Assembly: GCA_001599815.1 (NCBI GenBank)
Contig: BCIA01000007.1
Location: forward strand, 868,001 to 932,000
Direction of reading: 5' to 3'
From: Furcasterigmium furcatum
Lineage: Eukaryota > Ascomycota > Sordariomycetes > Glomerellales > Plectosphaerellaceae
DNA length: 64,000 nucleotides
The translations under genes and the position numbers were made by a program. The notes beneath the pieces are model-generated. The model was not told where the DNA came from. It ran no database searches and saw only the letters and a list, made by a program, of their open reading frames with translations. Below, one piece after another: positions 11,160-22,400 of the stretch; within the stretch, counting starts at the first letter, position 1, and every line of letters starts with the position of its first letter.

Positions 11160-12965
11160 TCATTCGATCTCTTCTCCCAATGCCTTCAGGCAATCTCGAA
11201 GCGTCGTCAAAATTTTCCTGTCTCGCCGGCACTCCTCCTCCCTTGCTTCGACAGCTGCGAGAAGGGAGCGGTACTTCTGCTTCAGTCCCTCAGCAATTCT
11301 ATGGTCGTCCAACGGGTCATCGTCCTGCTGGACTGGTTCCCTCGGTCGAGAAGGGGGCCCTTCGGCTTCAGCTACGGGTTGGGCTTCGGCGATGCTGATC
11401 TGGGACTCCGTGTTCGAGACGCCGGCTACGTCTTCGTGCTCCGTGTTGGACCCTTCGGACGGGCTTCCCTGCCTCTCGCGTTGATGCCGAGCTACCATGT
11501 GTCTCTGTAGGTGATCCTTTCGCGGATAGGACTTGTTGCAATGAGGGCAGGCTGCTCGGTTTACAACATCCTGGTGCTTTGACTGCTGATGCCGTCGAAG
11601 CGTGGTCCTTCTTGTGAAGGTTTTGCCACAGGACGGCACGGGACACGTGAACACGGAGCGTCTGTTGACAGGCTGATTTCCGCGCCCGGAAGCCTTACTG
11701 CTACTGACGTTCGACGACGCGCCCTTGGAAGGAGAAGTGTCTTCCGGGGCCTGCTGGGATTGCCCTCCCGGATCCGTTTCGGGACTGGCAGAGCTGAGGC
11801 CAAAGCTGAAGGCATGTTCGGGGCTTCGAGGGTCCAGGGGCAAGGTCGCGTGGAGTTGTCTGGTTGCGAGAAAGACGAGATCATCTGGCACATGTGGCAC
11901 TTTTGCCTCATCATTCATGAGACAGTCCCCAACACTCGGCTCGTGTCCCGGCATGGGGTCGTTTTCTTTCCATGAAGGAAATGCGCTGTTCCAATCATAA
12001 GGCAGAGCATACATGTGGTTATGATAGGACTCGCTGTCAACCATGTCCCAATGTAAGCCTTCCCGAGTGGAATCTAGAAGAATGTGATTAGCTAGCCATG
12101 CTGAGGACAACGTTTCCAGCAGGAAAAACTGACAAGGGTGTTCTTGATCCCCTTCTAGCGGTGCCCATGCAGTGGGCGAGGGCTGGGAAGAGGACGTGTG
12201 CATCTGAAAGAACCGATCAAAGCCTTCTTGCTCTCCGTTCATCGGTGCCTTGACGGTGGGCGAGACCTGCGGGAGAGCAGAAGGGACCTGGGCATCTGAC
12301 ATCTCCTGGCCATGGTGGTTGCCGTAGACGGCAAACATCCAACACACGCCCCACAACACGACCAACGCTGGCCAGATGGTCCATGGCATTGTCGTGCATA
12401 GATGCCTCATGTTGTGCGGGAACTCGGTCAGGAGATCCCGGAGAATCCGCGAATACCCCAGCTCATGGAACTTGGCCGTGAACCACGCGGTCAGCCTGCC
12501 CAGAAGCATCTCGATCTGGTCGAATAAATCCTCGAGTTCGATTATGTACTCGAAACTTTTCTCGTATTGCGAGAGCGCATCCAGGGTCGACGTCGACAGG
12601 AGCAAGGCGTTGAGCCATCTCAGCTCGAGCGTCAGGCGTCGCCGGTTGCGCAGATGACAGCCGGATGCAATCTTGGCGAGTGAAAGGCCCCGGGCAACCA
12701 GCTTCCTCAATCCGGGCCTTGTCGAGTTGACAGGGCTGACAGGGCTTGCCAAAAAGAAGTCATGGTGCTCATGTAGCAGGGTGCGGTGCAGGGCTATGAG
12801 AGCCTGCCACTCTTCGTTGCTCAACTTTGAGTCCTTGTTGGAACTTTGTGCGTTGTCGACCTCGATGCACTTGCTCTCCACCATAACCAGGCCAGCGTAG
12901 ATCCCCTTCACTTCGGCGATGAGTTGTTCCTGGCTGATCGGTTTCGTCTCGGGCTGTTTGATCAT
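11160..12965 (-). CDS. C2H2 zinc-finger protein, possible regulator
   Basis: The frame encodes a protein with two C2H2 fingers near its C-terminus: FTCPVPSCGKTFTRRTTLRRH..SKH and ACPHCNKSYPRKDHLQRHMVARH. A coiled-coil-like charged tail follows. The N-terminal third is helical (LIAEVKGIYAGLVMVESKCIEVDNAQ and a LELRWLNALLL block), a pattern I associate with uncharacterised fungal C2H2 proteins. It includes one hydrophobic segment, TIWPALVVLWGVCWMFAVYG, that could be a membrane helix. The frame stays open to 13298, but I prefer the ATG at 12965 because upstream residues look like untranslated sequence. A 60-nt in-frame intron is likely at 12074-12133 (GTCAGT, GCTAAT branch, TCTAG), leaving about 581 residues. 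It may be a transcription factor, possibly membrane-tethered; no target is evident. Confidence 0.72.
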   Translation of the reverse strand: MIKQPETKPISQEQLIAEVKGIYAGLVMVESKCIEVDNAQSSNKDSKLSNEEWQALIALHRTLLHEHHDFFLASPVSPVNSTRPGLRKLVARGLSLAKIASGCHLRNRRRLTLELRWLNALLLSTSTLDALSQYEKSFEYIIELEDLFDQIEMLLGRLTAWFTAKFHELGYSRILRDLLTEFPHNMRHLCTTMPWTIWPALVVLWGVCWMFAVYGNHHGQEMSDAQVPSALPQVSPTVKAPMNGEQEGFDRFFQMHTSSSQPSPTAWAPLEGDQEHPCQFFLLETLSSAWLANHILLDSTREGLHWDMVDSESYHNHMYALPYDWNSAFPSWKENDPMPGHEPSVGDCLMNDEAKVPHVPDDLVFLATRQLHATLPLDPRSPEHAFSFGLSSASPETDPGGQSQQAPEDTSPSKGASSNVSSSKASGRGNQPVNRRSVFTCPVPSCGKTFTRRTTLRRHQQSKHQDVVNRAACPHCNKSYPRKDHLQRHMVARHQRERQGSPSEGSNTEHEDVAGVSNTESQISIAEAQPVAEAEGPPSRPREPVQQDDDPLDDHRIAEGLKQKYRSLLAAVEAREEECRRDRKILTTLRDCLKALGEEIE

Positions 12966-14401
12966 GACTTCCGGGTCACAATTGGTGAGTGTGCTGCTGC
13001 GCTGGGGTCTGTCTCCTCGTGAAAGCTGGCGTGGAGGACTTGGCGACAGCGCTATCGAATGCGGATGTGAGGTTTGCCAAAGAGTCCTCTGGGCAGTCAG
13101 AGGTCCTTGGCAGGGTCTCGCGACGTCTCCATGCGACAGGTGTCTCCGTCGCTGTGCGACGATGAACTTGTCATGTATCGATTTTGGAGCTGAGGAGGCC
13201 TCGGTGTCCTCGAGGGCTGAAATCAGAAGCGTTAACCGACAGGTCAATTTCATCACCTGCGATATTTCGGTGAGGTATACCTTGGGAATGCGCATCAAGG
13301 CTCGAAGATGAGAGGCCTGGGTCGTCCTCGACGCTTGGCGGACGATGATGAGCCACTGTGGTTGTTTCGACGTCGCACATCGCCGAGAGCAAACAGGCTC
13401 GAGACATTGTCAGGGCTGGTGTGATTGCTCTGATGACGATGGAGAAAGGGAGAGCAGAAATGCGTCGGTGGCAGGAGTTCAAATAAGAGGTCCCAATGGC
13501 ATTGGCTGCGCCTCAAGTCCGAGTTGGGGTGCAGGTTGCCTCGCCGCCTGCTGGGAGTTGGGGTGCAATGGGTCGCAATGGGGTGCAAGCGGAGGTGCAA
13601 GAGGCGCTCTCTGCCTCTCTCTTCTCTGGACGGCCGACCAATCACCAACGTCGTCGGCTCTTCCGCCATTAGGTACGGCAAGCAGACGTACATACAATCC
13701 CCGGATACACATCATATAGCTGGTAGCCGTTCCATAGAAAAACCTCCTGAGCGGCAATGTAATCGGATCGGCTACATGTTTTCGAGCCTTCTGAGAGATG
13801 GACAGATTCGGCTCGTCAGCCCGGTATGCTATTTGGCGTATGACCTGGCTCGGCATCGTCGCCCGCCCGACCACTCCCCTCGCTGCAAATGTACGCAATG
13901 TTTGGATGAGATTGTTTAAAATACGAGAGAAGACACACAGTCGAAAGACATCAGGTGTCTATATTCCCACGGGACCTTCCCGTCGGCCCGCGTTACTACG
14001 CATACGACGACGGGCCGAGATGATGTAGGGGGCAGTTCAGGCTTGGCTGTTGGGGCTCAGGCTCTTGGCCTCTGACGGAACGGGCTGCCGAGAGACACAA
14101 CCCCTACCTTCCAAGGAGCTCGGGAGCCTGTCAATGTCTCTAAAAGGGGAGGGATCGTTGCTGTGCCCGAATCGGACCAAAGAACGGCCGGCCTGCAGGC
14201 TGAATATCGACTTGTCTTACACCTCCGCCAGGAGCCGCAAGACCAGGGGACAGTGGCCTCGATGCACCTTGGCCCTCTATAAATTCTGCCTATATCCTCG
14301 GTTGGGAGCTCCAGAGCTCGTGGTCTGATCTTTCCTTGCATAAACAGCCTTACACACCATCAGAGCTCTCCTTGAGAACGGCCCGAACCACAGTCCAGAC
14401 A
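12966..14401. other. Intergenic region, divergent promoters
   Basis: This 1.4 kb lies between the zinc-finger gene and the predicted GPI-protein gene, which diverge. It may contain 5' exons or leaders of the zinc-finger gene. Around 13545-13600 there is an imperfect local repeat of the type GGGGTGCAA. I see no supported gene. Confidence 0.55.
14278..14283 (+). promoter_or_regulatory. TATA box of the predicted GPI-protein gene
   Basis: A perfect TATAAA lies 119 bases upstream of the ATG at 14402, in front of a pyrimidine-containing leader. Its position fits a core promoter for the downstream gene. Confidence 0.55.
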
Positions 14402-15001
14402 ATGTTGCAACAACACATCCTCCTCCTTGCGGCAGCTGCCCTCGGCGCCGTGGCCCAGACCTCCGAGACCACCCACCGGTTCAGCCACTCCTTCACCGGC
14501 ACCCGAAGCGCCATGATCCACTGCACCGAGGTGCTGCACGAGGAGCTCCCCAAGCTCACCGGCGCCCCCGAGCCCGACGACCAGATCGAAGAGCTCGCCG
14601 TGGCGTGGGCGCGAGGCGGGCTGTCCAACGCAGACGACAACTGCGAGCTTCCCAACATGGGAGGCCCCGACGCCGCGCCCTTCTCGAGCTGGGCCTCCAG
14701 CTTCGTCTCGTGGCGGGACGACCAAGTCACCATCTACCAGAAGATATACACCGCTTGCAGCGAGCTGGATGAGCCTCAGCCCATTCCTACCGAGTCTGGT
14801 ATCTGCAGCACACTGGTGGCCAAGATCACGGGTGGTTCTGTGCCGGAGGATGGCGATGATGACAACGATAGCGAGGGAGGTGGAAGCTCGGACGACGACG
14901 ACGACGATGGTGATGACGGTAACTCGAGCTCCCAGTTGACGGGTATGGGGCTCATTGGGGCTGCCGCCATCGCTGGCATCATTGCGGCTGTTGCTTTGTA
15001 G
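14402..15001 (+). CDS. Small secreted, probably GPI-anchored protein with Asp-rich tail
   Basis: The 199-residue intronless protein starts with a signal peptide (MLQQHILLLAAAALGAVAQ). It then has a globular part with four cysteines (IHCTE, DNCEL, TACSE, GICST). Near residues 155-178 is an acidic Ser/Asp/Gly tract, followed by NSSSQLTG and a hydrophobic C-terminus (MGLIGAAAIAGIIAAVAL), the layout of a GPI-attachment signal. It resembles proteins often annotated as infection-structure-specific in Colletotrichum-like fungi, but I make that link from memory of overall pattern only. It probably sits on the cell wall or plasma membrane. The start is chosen because the signal peptide begins exactly there and a TATA box lies upstream. 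Confidence 0.75.
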   Translation: MLQQHILLLAAAALGAVAQTSETTHRFSHSFTGTRSAMIHCTEVLHEELPKLTGAPEPDDQIEELAVAWARGGLSNADDNCELPNMGGPDAAPFSSWASSFVSWRDDQVTIYQKIYTACSELDEPQPIPTESGICSTLVAKITGGSVPEDGDDDNDSEGGGSSDDDDDDGDDGNSSSQLTGMGLIGAAAIAGIIAAVAL

Positions 15002-16091
15002 GAGCCTGTCAAGGCAGAATGTCATCATTATGCGTCCCGATGTCATGGTCTATTCATCGTAGTAGTCGAGGCAGAGCCGAACATCGAGCTGGCAACCTTG
15101 AGTGTATTTCAGACATCCATGTACAAACAACTTGCATATGGCCGATCTCGCAGCAAAACAGCGACGACTCGTTCAGAACAACCTTTAACACATATGTATG
15201 AACATGATCAATCGCATTGTACAACGTGACAGAAATCAAATGCAATCCTGTGGCCTATTCCTATTCCCGGCTGAACTCTTGCATTCCTGGGCCAGCCTGA
15301 GCCCAACATACCAGTCGCAAGAAGTCGTTTTGGACCCCGGTGATCATCCCAAAGCGAACTCATCATGTGCTGATCGTGACGCTCATCTCCGAGCGGAGAT
15401 TTGGTAACACATCAAGCAAAAGTCTATGAATTAGTATCAAACCGCAAGCCATCTGGTCCTGACGTGTCGCGTGTCATCAAGCGTGCTTGTAAGCTCTCCA
15501 GAATAATTCCAATTTGCTTATTTGCCTGTTTGCGTCATTGCAGGTTGCGAAGGCGGCGGCACCAGGGCGGATTGTCGGGACTCGGGAGTCCGGGACGTGG
15601 AAAGTGGCGAGGCTCTGATAGTCATTCCTGAGTCTTGCCGCCTGCTCGACACTCCCTCTTGCCTCTTCGCTCGGAAGCTTGGTTGACTTACAGCAAGTAC
15701 TCTTCCTTACTAGTAGGAGTGACTACCAGTATATATCGCTCACAGGATAGGAGCTACCGTCCCACTTCCTGACATCCAACTTCTTCATGTCCCGTCACTC
15801 TGGTGGGAGCCAAGTAGCCTCTCCCTCACCTCGCCAATTCACTTTACCTCAGACCGCTACCCAACCCTACGTTGTTCAAAGGTTGAATTCACCCAATGCT
15901 CGAATGTTAATATGAATACACGTCTTGACCCGCAAGTTACGTCCTAAACTAATACAGAGGCGGAACCAGAGAGACGTGTTCGCCTCCCGCCCCAAAAGTA
16001 ATAACACAGCCTTCACGTCCGCATTGCTGCAGTCTGCTGTCTTCATCACCATCACTCTCTGCGCTCTCGCGGCACTAGATTTCGGCAACGA
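15002..16091. other. Intergenic region without recognisable gene
   Basis: About 1.1 kb between the predicted GPI-protein gene and the amidase remnant. Open frames are short and unsupported. A TATATA-type stretch occurs at about 15731. The minus-strand frame at 15876-16445 is antisense to the amidase remnant. Confidence 0.6.
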
Positions 16092-17162
16092 CATGTTGTA
16101 CCCGGCTCCCGGAAAGCTCCCCAAACATACTGGCAGCGCACCGTCGCGGAGAAGCTGAGCGCCCACAATGCTAAGATTCCCGCGGACTCGCGGCTGGCCG
16201 ACGAGGTCATCGTCAACGCCCACTCGCGCAAACGCATTGCCGGTGACTTCATCTAGGGGCCTTTGGATGACCAGACCCGCAGAATCACCGCCCTGGACGT
16301 CGGGGAACTTGTCAACGGCATGGAGAACAGGACATTCACGGCCGTGGACGTCGTCACGGCGTTCTGCAAGCGAGCAGCGTACGCCCACCAGCTCCTGAGT
16401 CTCCTCCTGGATCGCACCTATGCGCGCAACACTTTCAGAACTCACAGGGAGTCTCAGAGCAATCTCCTTCTCGAAAGCGGATTCGACCCCGCGTTATCCC
16501 GCGCGAAAGAACTCGACGCAGACTTGGATATCCACGAAAAACCCGTGGATCCTCTGCATGGCATCCCAGTCACTTTGAAGAATCAATTCCACGCCAAGGG
16601 GCTCGGGACGCCCATGGCATACTTCAGCTTGATAGGCACCTTCGAGGGTCGCACAGACACCGGAAAAGAGAAGGTGGTTGAGAGTGAGATCGCACAGCCT
16701 TGGCGCTGTCACGATCGGCAAGGTGAGGAGATGCGTCCAAGACCCAGAACACCCATGATTAACAAGTCGCTCCTCGCAGACGTCTTTAGTAACCAGCCTT
16801 TGGGTGAGTCATGTCCTTTCGCAACGAGGTCCAGAAGCTCCTGGTTAACCCATGACCAACCTCCTGCAGTCCCCCGAGACCAACAACACCATTCTGGGGT
16901 TCTCATGGAACCCTCACAACCAGAAGCTGTCATCTGGTGGCTCATCCGGCGGTTTAAATCTCTCCCTTGCAGCGATCAGTCATAGCACTAACTACATTCT
17001 CAGGGGAGGGTGCCATGCAGGCTCTTCGGGGGAGCGTTTTTGGCACCGGAACCAACATTGGCGGCTCTGTATCCATGCCCGCATCCGCGCAAGGAATCTA
17101 TAGCATCAAACCATCAGGAGGGCGCTTGTCTTTCAAAGGTGCAGCCAACAGCGTGCGTCTAA

Positions 17163-17452
17163 TCTTCTTCTTCTTCTTCTTCTTCTTCTTCTTCTTCTTC
17201 TTCTTCTTCTTCTTCTTCTTCTTCTTCTTCTTCTTCTTCTTCTTCTTCTTCTTCTTCNNNNNNNNNNNNNNNNNNNNNNNNNNNNNNNNNNNNNNNNNNN
17301 NNNNNNNNNNNNNNNNNNNNNNNNNNNNNNNNNNNNNNNNNNNNNNNNNNNNNNNNNTCTTCTTCTTCTTCTTCTTCTTCTTCTTCTTCTTCTTCTTCTT
17401 CTTCTTCTTCTTCTTCTTCTTCTTCTTCTTCTTCTTCTTCTTCTTCTTCTTC
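17163..17452 (+). repeat. Long TTC trinucleotide microsatellite interrupted by assembly gap
   Basis: Pure TTC repeats run for about 95 bases on each side of the unsequenced block, so the true array is at least 190 bases and may be much longer. On the other strand it is a GAA repeat. It sits inside a former intron of the amidase remnant, between the GTGCGT donor after 17151 and the TTTCCAG acceptor near 17489. Confidence 0.97.
17258..17357. other. Assembly gap of exactly 100 N
   Basis: One hundred Ns are flanked on both sides by the same TTC repeat. This is the usual placeholder for a gap of unknown size, so the array length here is undefined. Confidence 0.98.
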
Positions 17453-18523
17453 GGCCAAACGGCAGTTCACTGATTTGGCCACTTTCCAGGGCCCCAGGCA
17501 GAGGTCATGCCCACGGTTCCCGGGATCATGACCCATTCGGTGGCATCGCTGCGCCTTATCTTGAAGTCGCCTTTGTCGACGGAGCCGTGGAACCATGACC
17601 CGTACGTTATTCCTCTCCCGTGGAGGGACGACCAGGAGCACGAGGTCTATCCTAGCGCAGGCCCGAAACCAGCACTCGGCTTCATGCCTGACGATGGCAT
17701 CGTGACTCCCCATCCCCCAATTCCCGAGCGCTCAAGACCGTCAAGAAAGCGCTCGAAGAGTTTGGATACCAGGTAAATATGCCGCAGACAATATCCGTTT
17801 GGAATCCCTTCTCATCGAGGAAATAGATGCTCTCCTGGGCCCCGCCTTCGAACCTCATTTCCAAGAAGATTCATATAAGAAGCCCGAGTTCACCAATTGT
17901 GCTTGTATTGATGCCAATCCCCAGGGCCATATTGCGCGGGGCGACGGCTGTCCTGACGTCCTTGAGGCGATTCAAAGTCTGGAGAGCCCATCATCCCGTA
18001 GCTTACGCATTTGTTCCCTAACGGAAAGCTTGCCGAGCCCATACCGCTGCGGGATTATGAGCAAGTCGTACTTCTCATGAAGGATTACCGGAAGCAGTAC
18101 AATGACTACTGGATGTCATCGGCGGCGAGGACCCTTACCGGTACGTTGATCACAGTCCTGCCGCCACGTCACGATGCTCACGTTTCTGGACAGGTCGACC
18201 CGTTGTCGCGGTGATTGGACATGTGAGCCCACACACGGCCATCCCTCCGGTAAAGTTTGTGCATGCTAGTACGTTTGCGTCTCTTAGTTTTCCGTTAGCC
18301 CTGATGATCATGCTGACGAAGATGCCCATGTAGCGTACACGAGCTCCATGAATGTCCTCAACTTCGCCAGTCGTGGTTCCAATGAGCTTTGTGGACAAGG
18401 ACCTAGATAAGCTTGACGCAGACTTCCACCCCCTTACCGAAAAATACCAGGTCAATATGGATAACTGTACGTTCCGGAGAGGAGATGATGTTCGAGAAGA
18501 GAATGTGTGTTGACCACATCACA

Positions 18524-19273
18524 TCAAGATGGCCCTGAATTGTTTGATGGGGCGCCGACGAGCATACAGCACTTCGGGTGCTCCTCGCCATAGCTCAAGT
18601 AGTTGTCGATGCACTCAATACGTATGCTGCGAAGCGTGAATTGCCTGGGGAGGAAACGGCAAGTTAGGTATCCTCCGGTGGGGATGGAATGGGTGGGAAG
18701 GCTGCTGCCGCAGAGGTACATAACCAGGTCAATACTCTCGGCAGCGTTGACAACGAGATCCGTGCGATCCTCCGGGTGAAGAGCGGCGCCTGTGCGCATA
18801 AGCCGGCCAAGCAGCAATGGCGCAAGATGCTACCACGCCGCCGAATCGATGGTGCAGGATCGTACGAGGCTGCAGGTGCTGCGGGGGCAGTGTCGCATGT
18901 TCGGGAACTCAATGTCGGGGGAGAAAGGCCACTGTATGCTGCGCAGGTCCTCTAAGACGGCGTAGATGAAAAGACCTATGTTGAAGAATATGTCTTCCTC
19001 GAGCTGCGCGTGGTTAAAGAAGAATCAGGGGCGGTTCTTCCTGGCGATGGCGGCGTCCAAAGATGTGCAAGCCGCCACCTTTGGTGATTGCCAGGGCTGG
19101 CAGATGAAGAATCCGACGCACCGCCGCCGTCCGCGTTGTTGAGATTCTCGGTATACTGACGGAAGAGAGGTTTGAGCGCCGATCAGTCGTGCTAGTTGCG
19201 TCGCTGTTAACGTCACAGAGAATAGCGTTGCCGTCGTCGTCGAGGAGGACGTTACCTCATGCGATGTCAACAT
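18524..19273 (-). pseudogene. Unidentified broken reading frame, probably a gene remnant
   Basis: On the minus strand one frame runs from about 19273 to 18524 with only two stops, TGA at 19025-19027 and TAG at 18833-18835. Its translation looks like real protein: NHAQLEEDIFFNIGLFIYAV, then FSPDIEFPNMRHCPRST, then after the TAG HLAPLLLGRLMRTGAALHPE and AESIDLVMYLCGSS. The TGA could lie in an intron ending CACGCGCAG just after it. I do not recognise the family. The 3' end overlaps the tail of the amidase remnant. It could instead be a functional gene with introns I have not resolved. Confidence 0.4.
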
Positions 19274-19365
19274 CTGCCACAGTTAGGATGGCGTCCCAGC
19301 CAGTTGACACCAGCCGAGGCCAGCCGAATCAGCCCACGCGTGGTCTTGGGCCTCGCGGTCCACCT

Positions 19366-19405
19366 TCCTCCCCTCCCCTCCCCTCTCCCCCCCTCCCCTC
19401 TCCCC
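19366..19405 (+). repeat. C-rich low-complexity tract (CCCTCCCCTC type)
   Basis: About 40 bases consist of runs of three to seven C separated by single or double T. The complementary strand has enough G runs to form a G-quadruplex in principle. Confidence 0.8.
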
Positions 19406-22400
19406 GGGTTTCTGTGACGACAATGCGGACTAGGGGCCCTGTTGCACAATTCGCCGAACCACACCCTTATCGGGTGGCAGCCCAAGTCATTTCTGTACTA
19501 GTGCAGTGGTGGATGAGGCTCAAGAGAAAGAATGGCGCCAGCGTATTGCAGAGCCGCAACCACAGACACGATGATGACTCACACTCTTTCTTCTCCGTTG
19601 GCATACTTGCCACTCTTGGTTCTTGATGTCTGTGTCTCCGTACATGTAGGCAAGTGCATCTCATGTGTTGGAGGCTTGGATATCGTGACCAAGCACTTAC
19701 GAGGTCGCTGAATGACCATGTGCACCGCCTTATGGTAGTAAGCAACGTGGAGCGGTCTGCTTCTTCACTTTTGTCGTGACTGTGGGTGGCTCTCAGGTGA
19801 CGAAAATGAGGGAGGGAGAGGGACAGGACAGAAAGATGGGCGCATCGAAGAGGCCGTCACTCAGTCAGCTACCCCAGCACCCGGCCTGAAGAAGCCGATG
19901 GAAGGTGCCTTGGGCACTTCCTCATGAATCTACGATCGCGTCCAACCCATCTCGGGTGTCCAGCTGCTTCTCAGCCATCCCAGGTCCTAAATCTCTGACC
20001 TCTTGGCTGCGGCCCTCCTCAAGCCACACCAAGGATGGTGCAGCGGGCAATCTCCCACACCCCTGGCATCACACCCCTTGCATCCCTCAGTATTCCGTGC
20101 TGTGCCATCGTGGAGCAGTGAGCCGTGCGTAAACCTCACGGGAAGATTGCGGCGGGGAAAGCGAAGGCGGGCCGGCGGTGGGGGGACGAGGGGCAAGGCT
20201 ACCCAAGATAACCACGTTAAGGACAGACCCCGGGCGTGCAATGCTGCTCCTGCCCGTAGGGCCGTGGGCAAGCTTGGCATGCTGCCCTGGCAAAGATCTT
20301 CTCAGGCCGTTGCGAAGAAATCTGTAATCAGTGGCATCACAGGCGCAGATCTCCTTGGGGCCTTGGCCTGGGCCGACACCAACAGCTGTTGGACTTGCAG
20401 GGGTTCGTTCAGCTGAGGGCTCCACGGGAAATTTGTATGATCAAAAGCTGAATCTTCTACCCAACGCATGGTCTGCAAGACGGGACGGACGGAGGCGCGG
20501 AGGAGACGGGCACGCGGGACTTAATGAGGCCTCCCAATCTCGGCCGCCGCTCATCATCAAGCGGCTGCGTAACCGGTTCTGCTGCCACCCTATATTTACG
20601 TTTTACACAAGGCTGAGACCAAAAACCCATCAAACGAACCCACTTGGTGTACGTATGCCGCGAGCATGCCTGGCCTGGTACTGCCCAAACGGTGGCCGGC
20701 GTATCTTCCCTCCTGCTGGGCTGCCGTCGCGAGCACGTTTCGCGATGCCCGCCTTCTCGTGATGTTCGTCCTTTTGGAGTGTTTAGGGCTGACGGCCAAG
20801 CATAGAATCGGTGCGGAAGAAGTTGGGAGCAACGCTCGTCGACCAGAAGGAGGGACCCACGCTGTGATGCTCATGTCAACACGCGACAGGGGGTACACCG
20901 GATCTGTCCCGAACCCGGGCTCGGGAGCTGGGCAGGACACAACCAGGGGTTTGGTCATGACTCCCCTCAGATCCTAAAAGTGTCAGCCCCCGAGGCTAAA
21001 CTTCGCTGTGCTGGAGTGACGTCGAAGCAGCCTCTCCTTGTCTTTGACAGCGCACATGCCGCTTCCGGCTGCTTGCAGCATCCATGCGGGGGACGCATCG
21101 GCAATGTAATCAGTTCTTGTACCTTGCTGGCAGCGAGATCCCCTGCCGACTGGTGACGAAGGTGCAGGGCTAGTGGTGTGCTCCATGCAGCCTGGGGGTT
21201 GGTTTCTCACCGCCCCTGTTTGGCTCGACCTCCTACTGTCCGTATTTGTACGTTCGGGGGCAAACAACACAAGCCACTGTCGCCGCCCATTGCCCACCCC
21301 CGGTTCTTTATCCCGTTTAAGCTTCACTGGCACTTCAATAGCGTGTTTCGTGGACAGGGGAGTTGGACGGCCCTGCTATGTATGGGAGCCCCTCGCTCCT
21401 CGCACAGCAACGACCTCGACTTTGCTTACAAGTATGGCGCCACGCTGTCATTTGTGCATGCACAGCCATGAGAGCTTCTGAACGCGTGTCCCGTGCTTCG
21501 AGAGAACTAGACGTTGCAGTGCCGCAGAGGCTGGACGCAGCCGCGAACAGTGGACAGATGGGGGGGGGGAGGGGTGGGAAGGTGCCGAGTCAATGGTGGC
21601 CATCTCTAATTTTGTTGACACCGTCACTGTTGTGGTCTGCATGGACTAGGATCGTGCTGTAAGCTTCCCCATAAAAGGCGCTGCACGGCAAGCGGAGAAA
21701 GTGCTTACGCCCAGCAATGATCCGTTGAGCGCGTGCAGGGGGGGGTGGGGGGCAGAGCGACATGTCCTCGACCGAGGCCTCACCGGGACTAACCAGCATC
21801 TTCGCCTTTCCTTCTTGGGCCACTTGTGCTCCAAGGTCAGCAGCAGGTACGCCACCTTTTGGCACTCTGTCTCCGTGTCAGATGTGTGGGAGTGCTAAAA
21901 CTCGTCCTGGTCAACTTTGTATTGCATGATGGCATCTGACACCTTAAGAACCAACAGATGCCCCATAAATAGTGTGTCGATGGGCTTTGAGCTAACTACA
22001 GTGAGATCATAAACAGAACACAGAGGTTGCCTTCGATTCTTTCTTGAGAGCTAGAAGTTGTCACGAAACCAGAGCCGCAAACATATCACAATGAACGAAC
22101 GGCGGATCGCGGGGCATAATGTTCCTTGCATGGTCGAGCTCGAGACATGTTGGTCTGGACATACCGTCAAGCCCCGGCATGGAATCCAACTTCCCCGGCG
22201 AACAAGGGCGGGAGACACATGTTCGGGGCTAGTTTCCCGCAGCCTTGTGCATGCACGGTTGTCAGGGTGGCCCATTGGACACACTTAAACCAGGAGCCAG
22301 TGCGGCGGGGACTACCAGGGTCAACTGGCCAGGAACTGAAGTCCGGCTGGCCTGTATTAGGTGGTCATGGTGCTCAGATCTACGACACCTCCATCCCTGG

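Larger units (their letters stand above)
16093..18640 (+). pseudogene. Degenerate amidase (acetamidase-like, amidase signature family)
   Basis: Amidase-signature enzymes hydrolyse amides with a Ser-Ser-Lys triad. Pieces of a fungal amidase appear in order: N-terminus WQRTVAEKLSAHNAKIPAD (16131), ITALDVGELVNGMENRTFTA (16290), LHGIPVTLKNQF with the catalytic Lys (about 16552), LSSGGSSGG (about 16930), a post-intron GTGTNIGGSVSMPA with the Ser region (17039), VPGIMTHSVASLRLILKS (17516), LFPNGKLAEPIPLRDYEQV (18008), AYTSSMNVLNFAS (18332) and FDGAPTSIQ (18541). Breaks: an in-frame TAG at 16254-16256, a frameshift near 17720 between HPPIP and ALKTVKKALEEFGYQ, further shifts near 18390 and 18590, and a probable frameshift before 16131. 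Introns are still recognisable. One intron (after GAANS) has been invaded by a long TTC repeat. It is almost certainly non-functional. Confidence 0.88.

Noticed and set aside
12966..13298. N-terminal extension of the zinc-finger protein to the ATG near 13298
   Set aside because: The added residues look like untranslated leader; the conserved-looking part starts just after the ATG at 12965. Kept as an alternative only.
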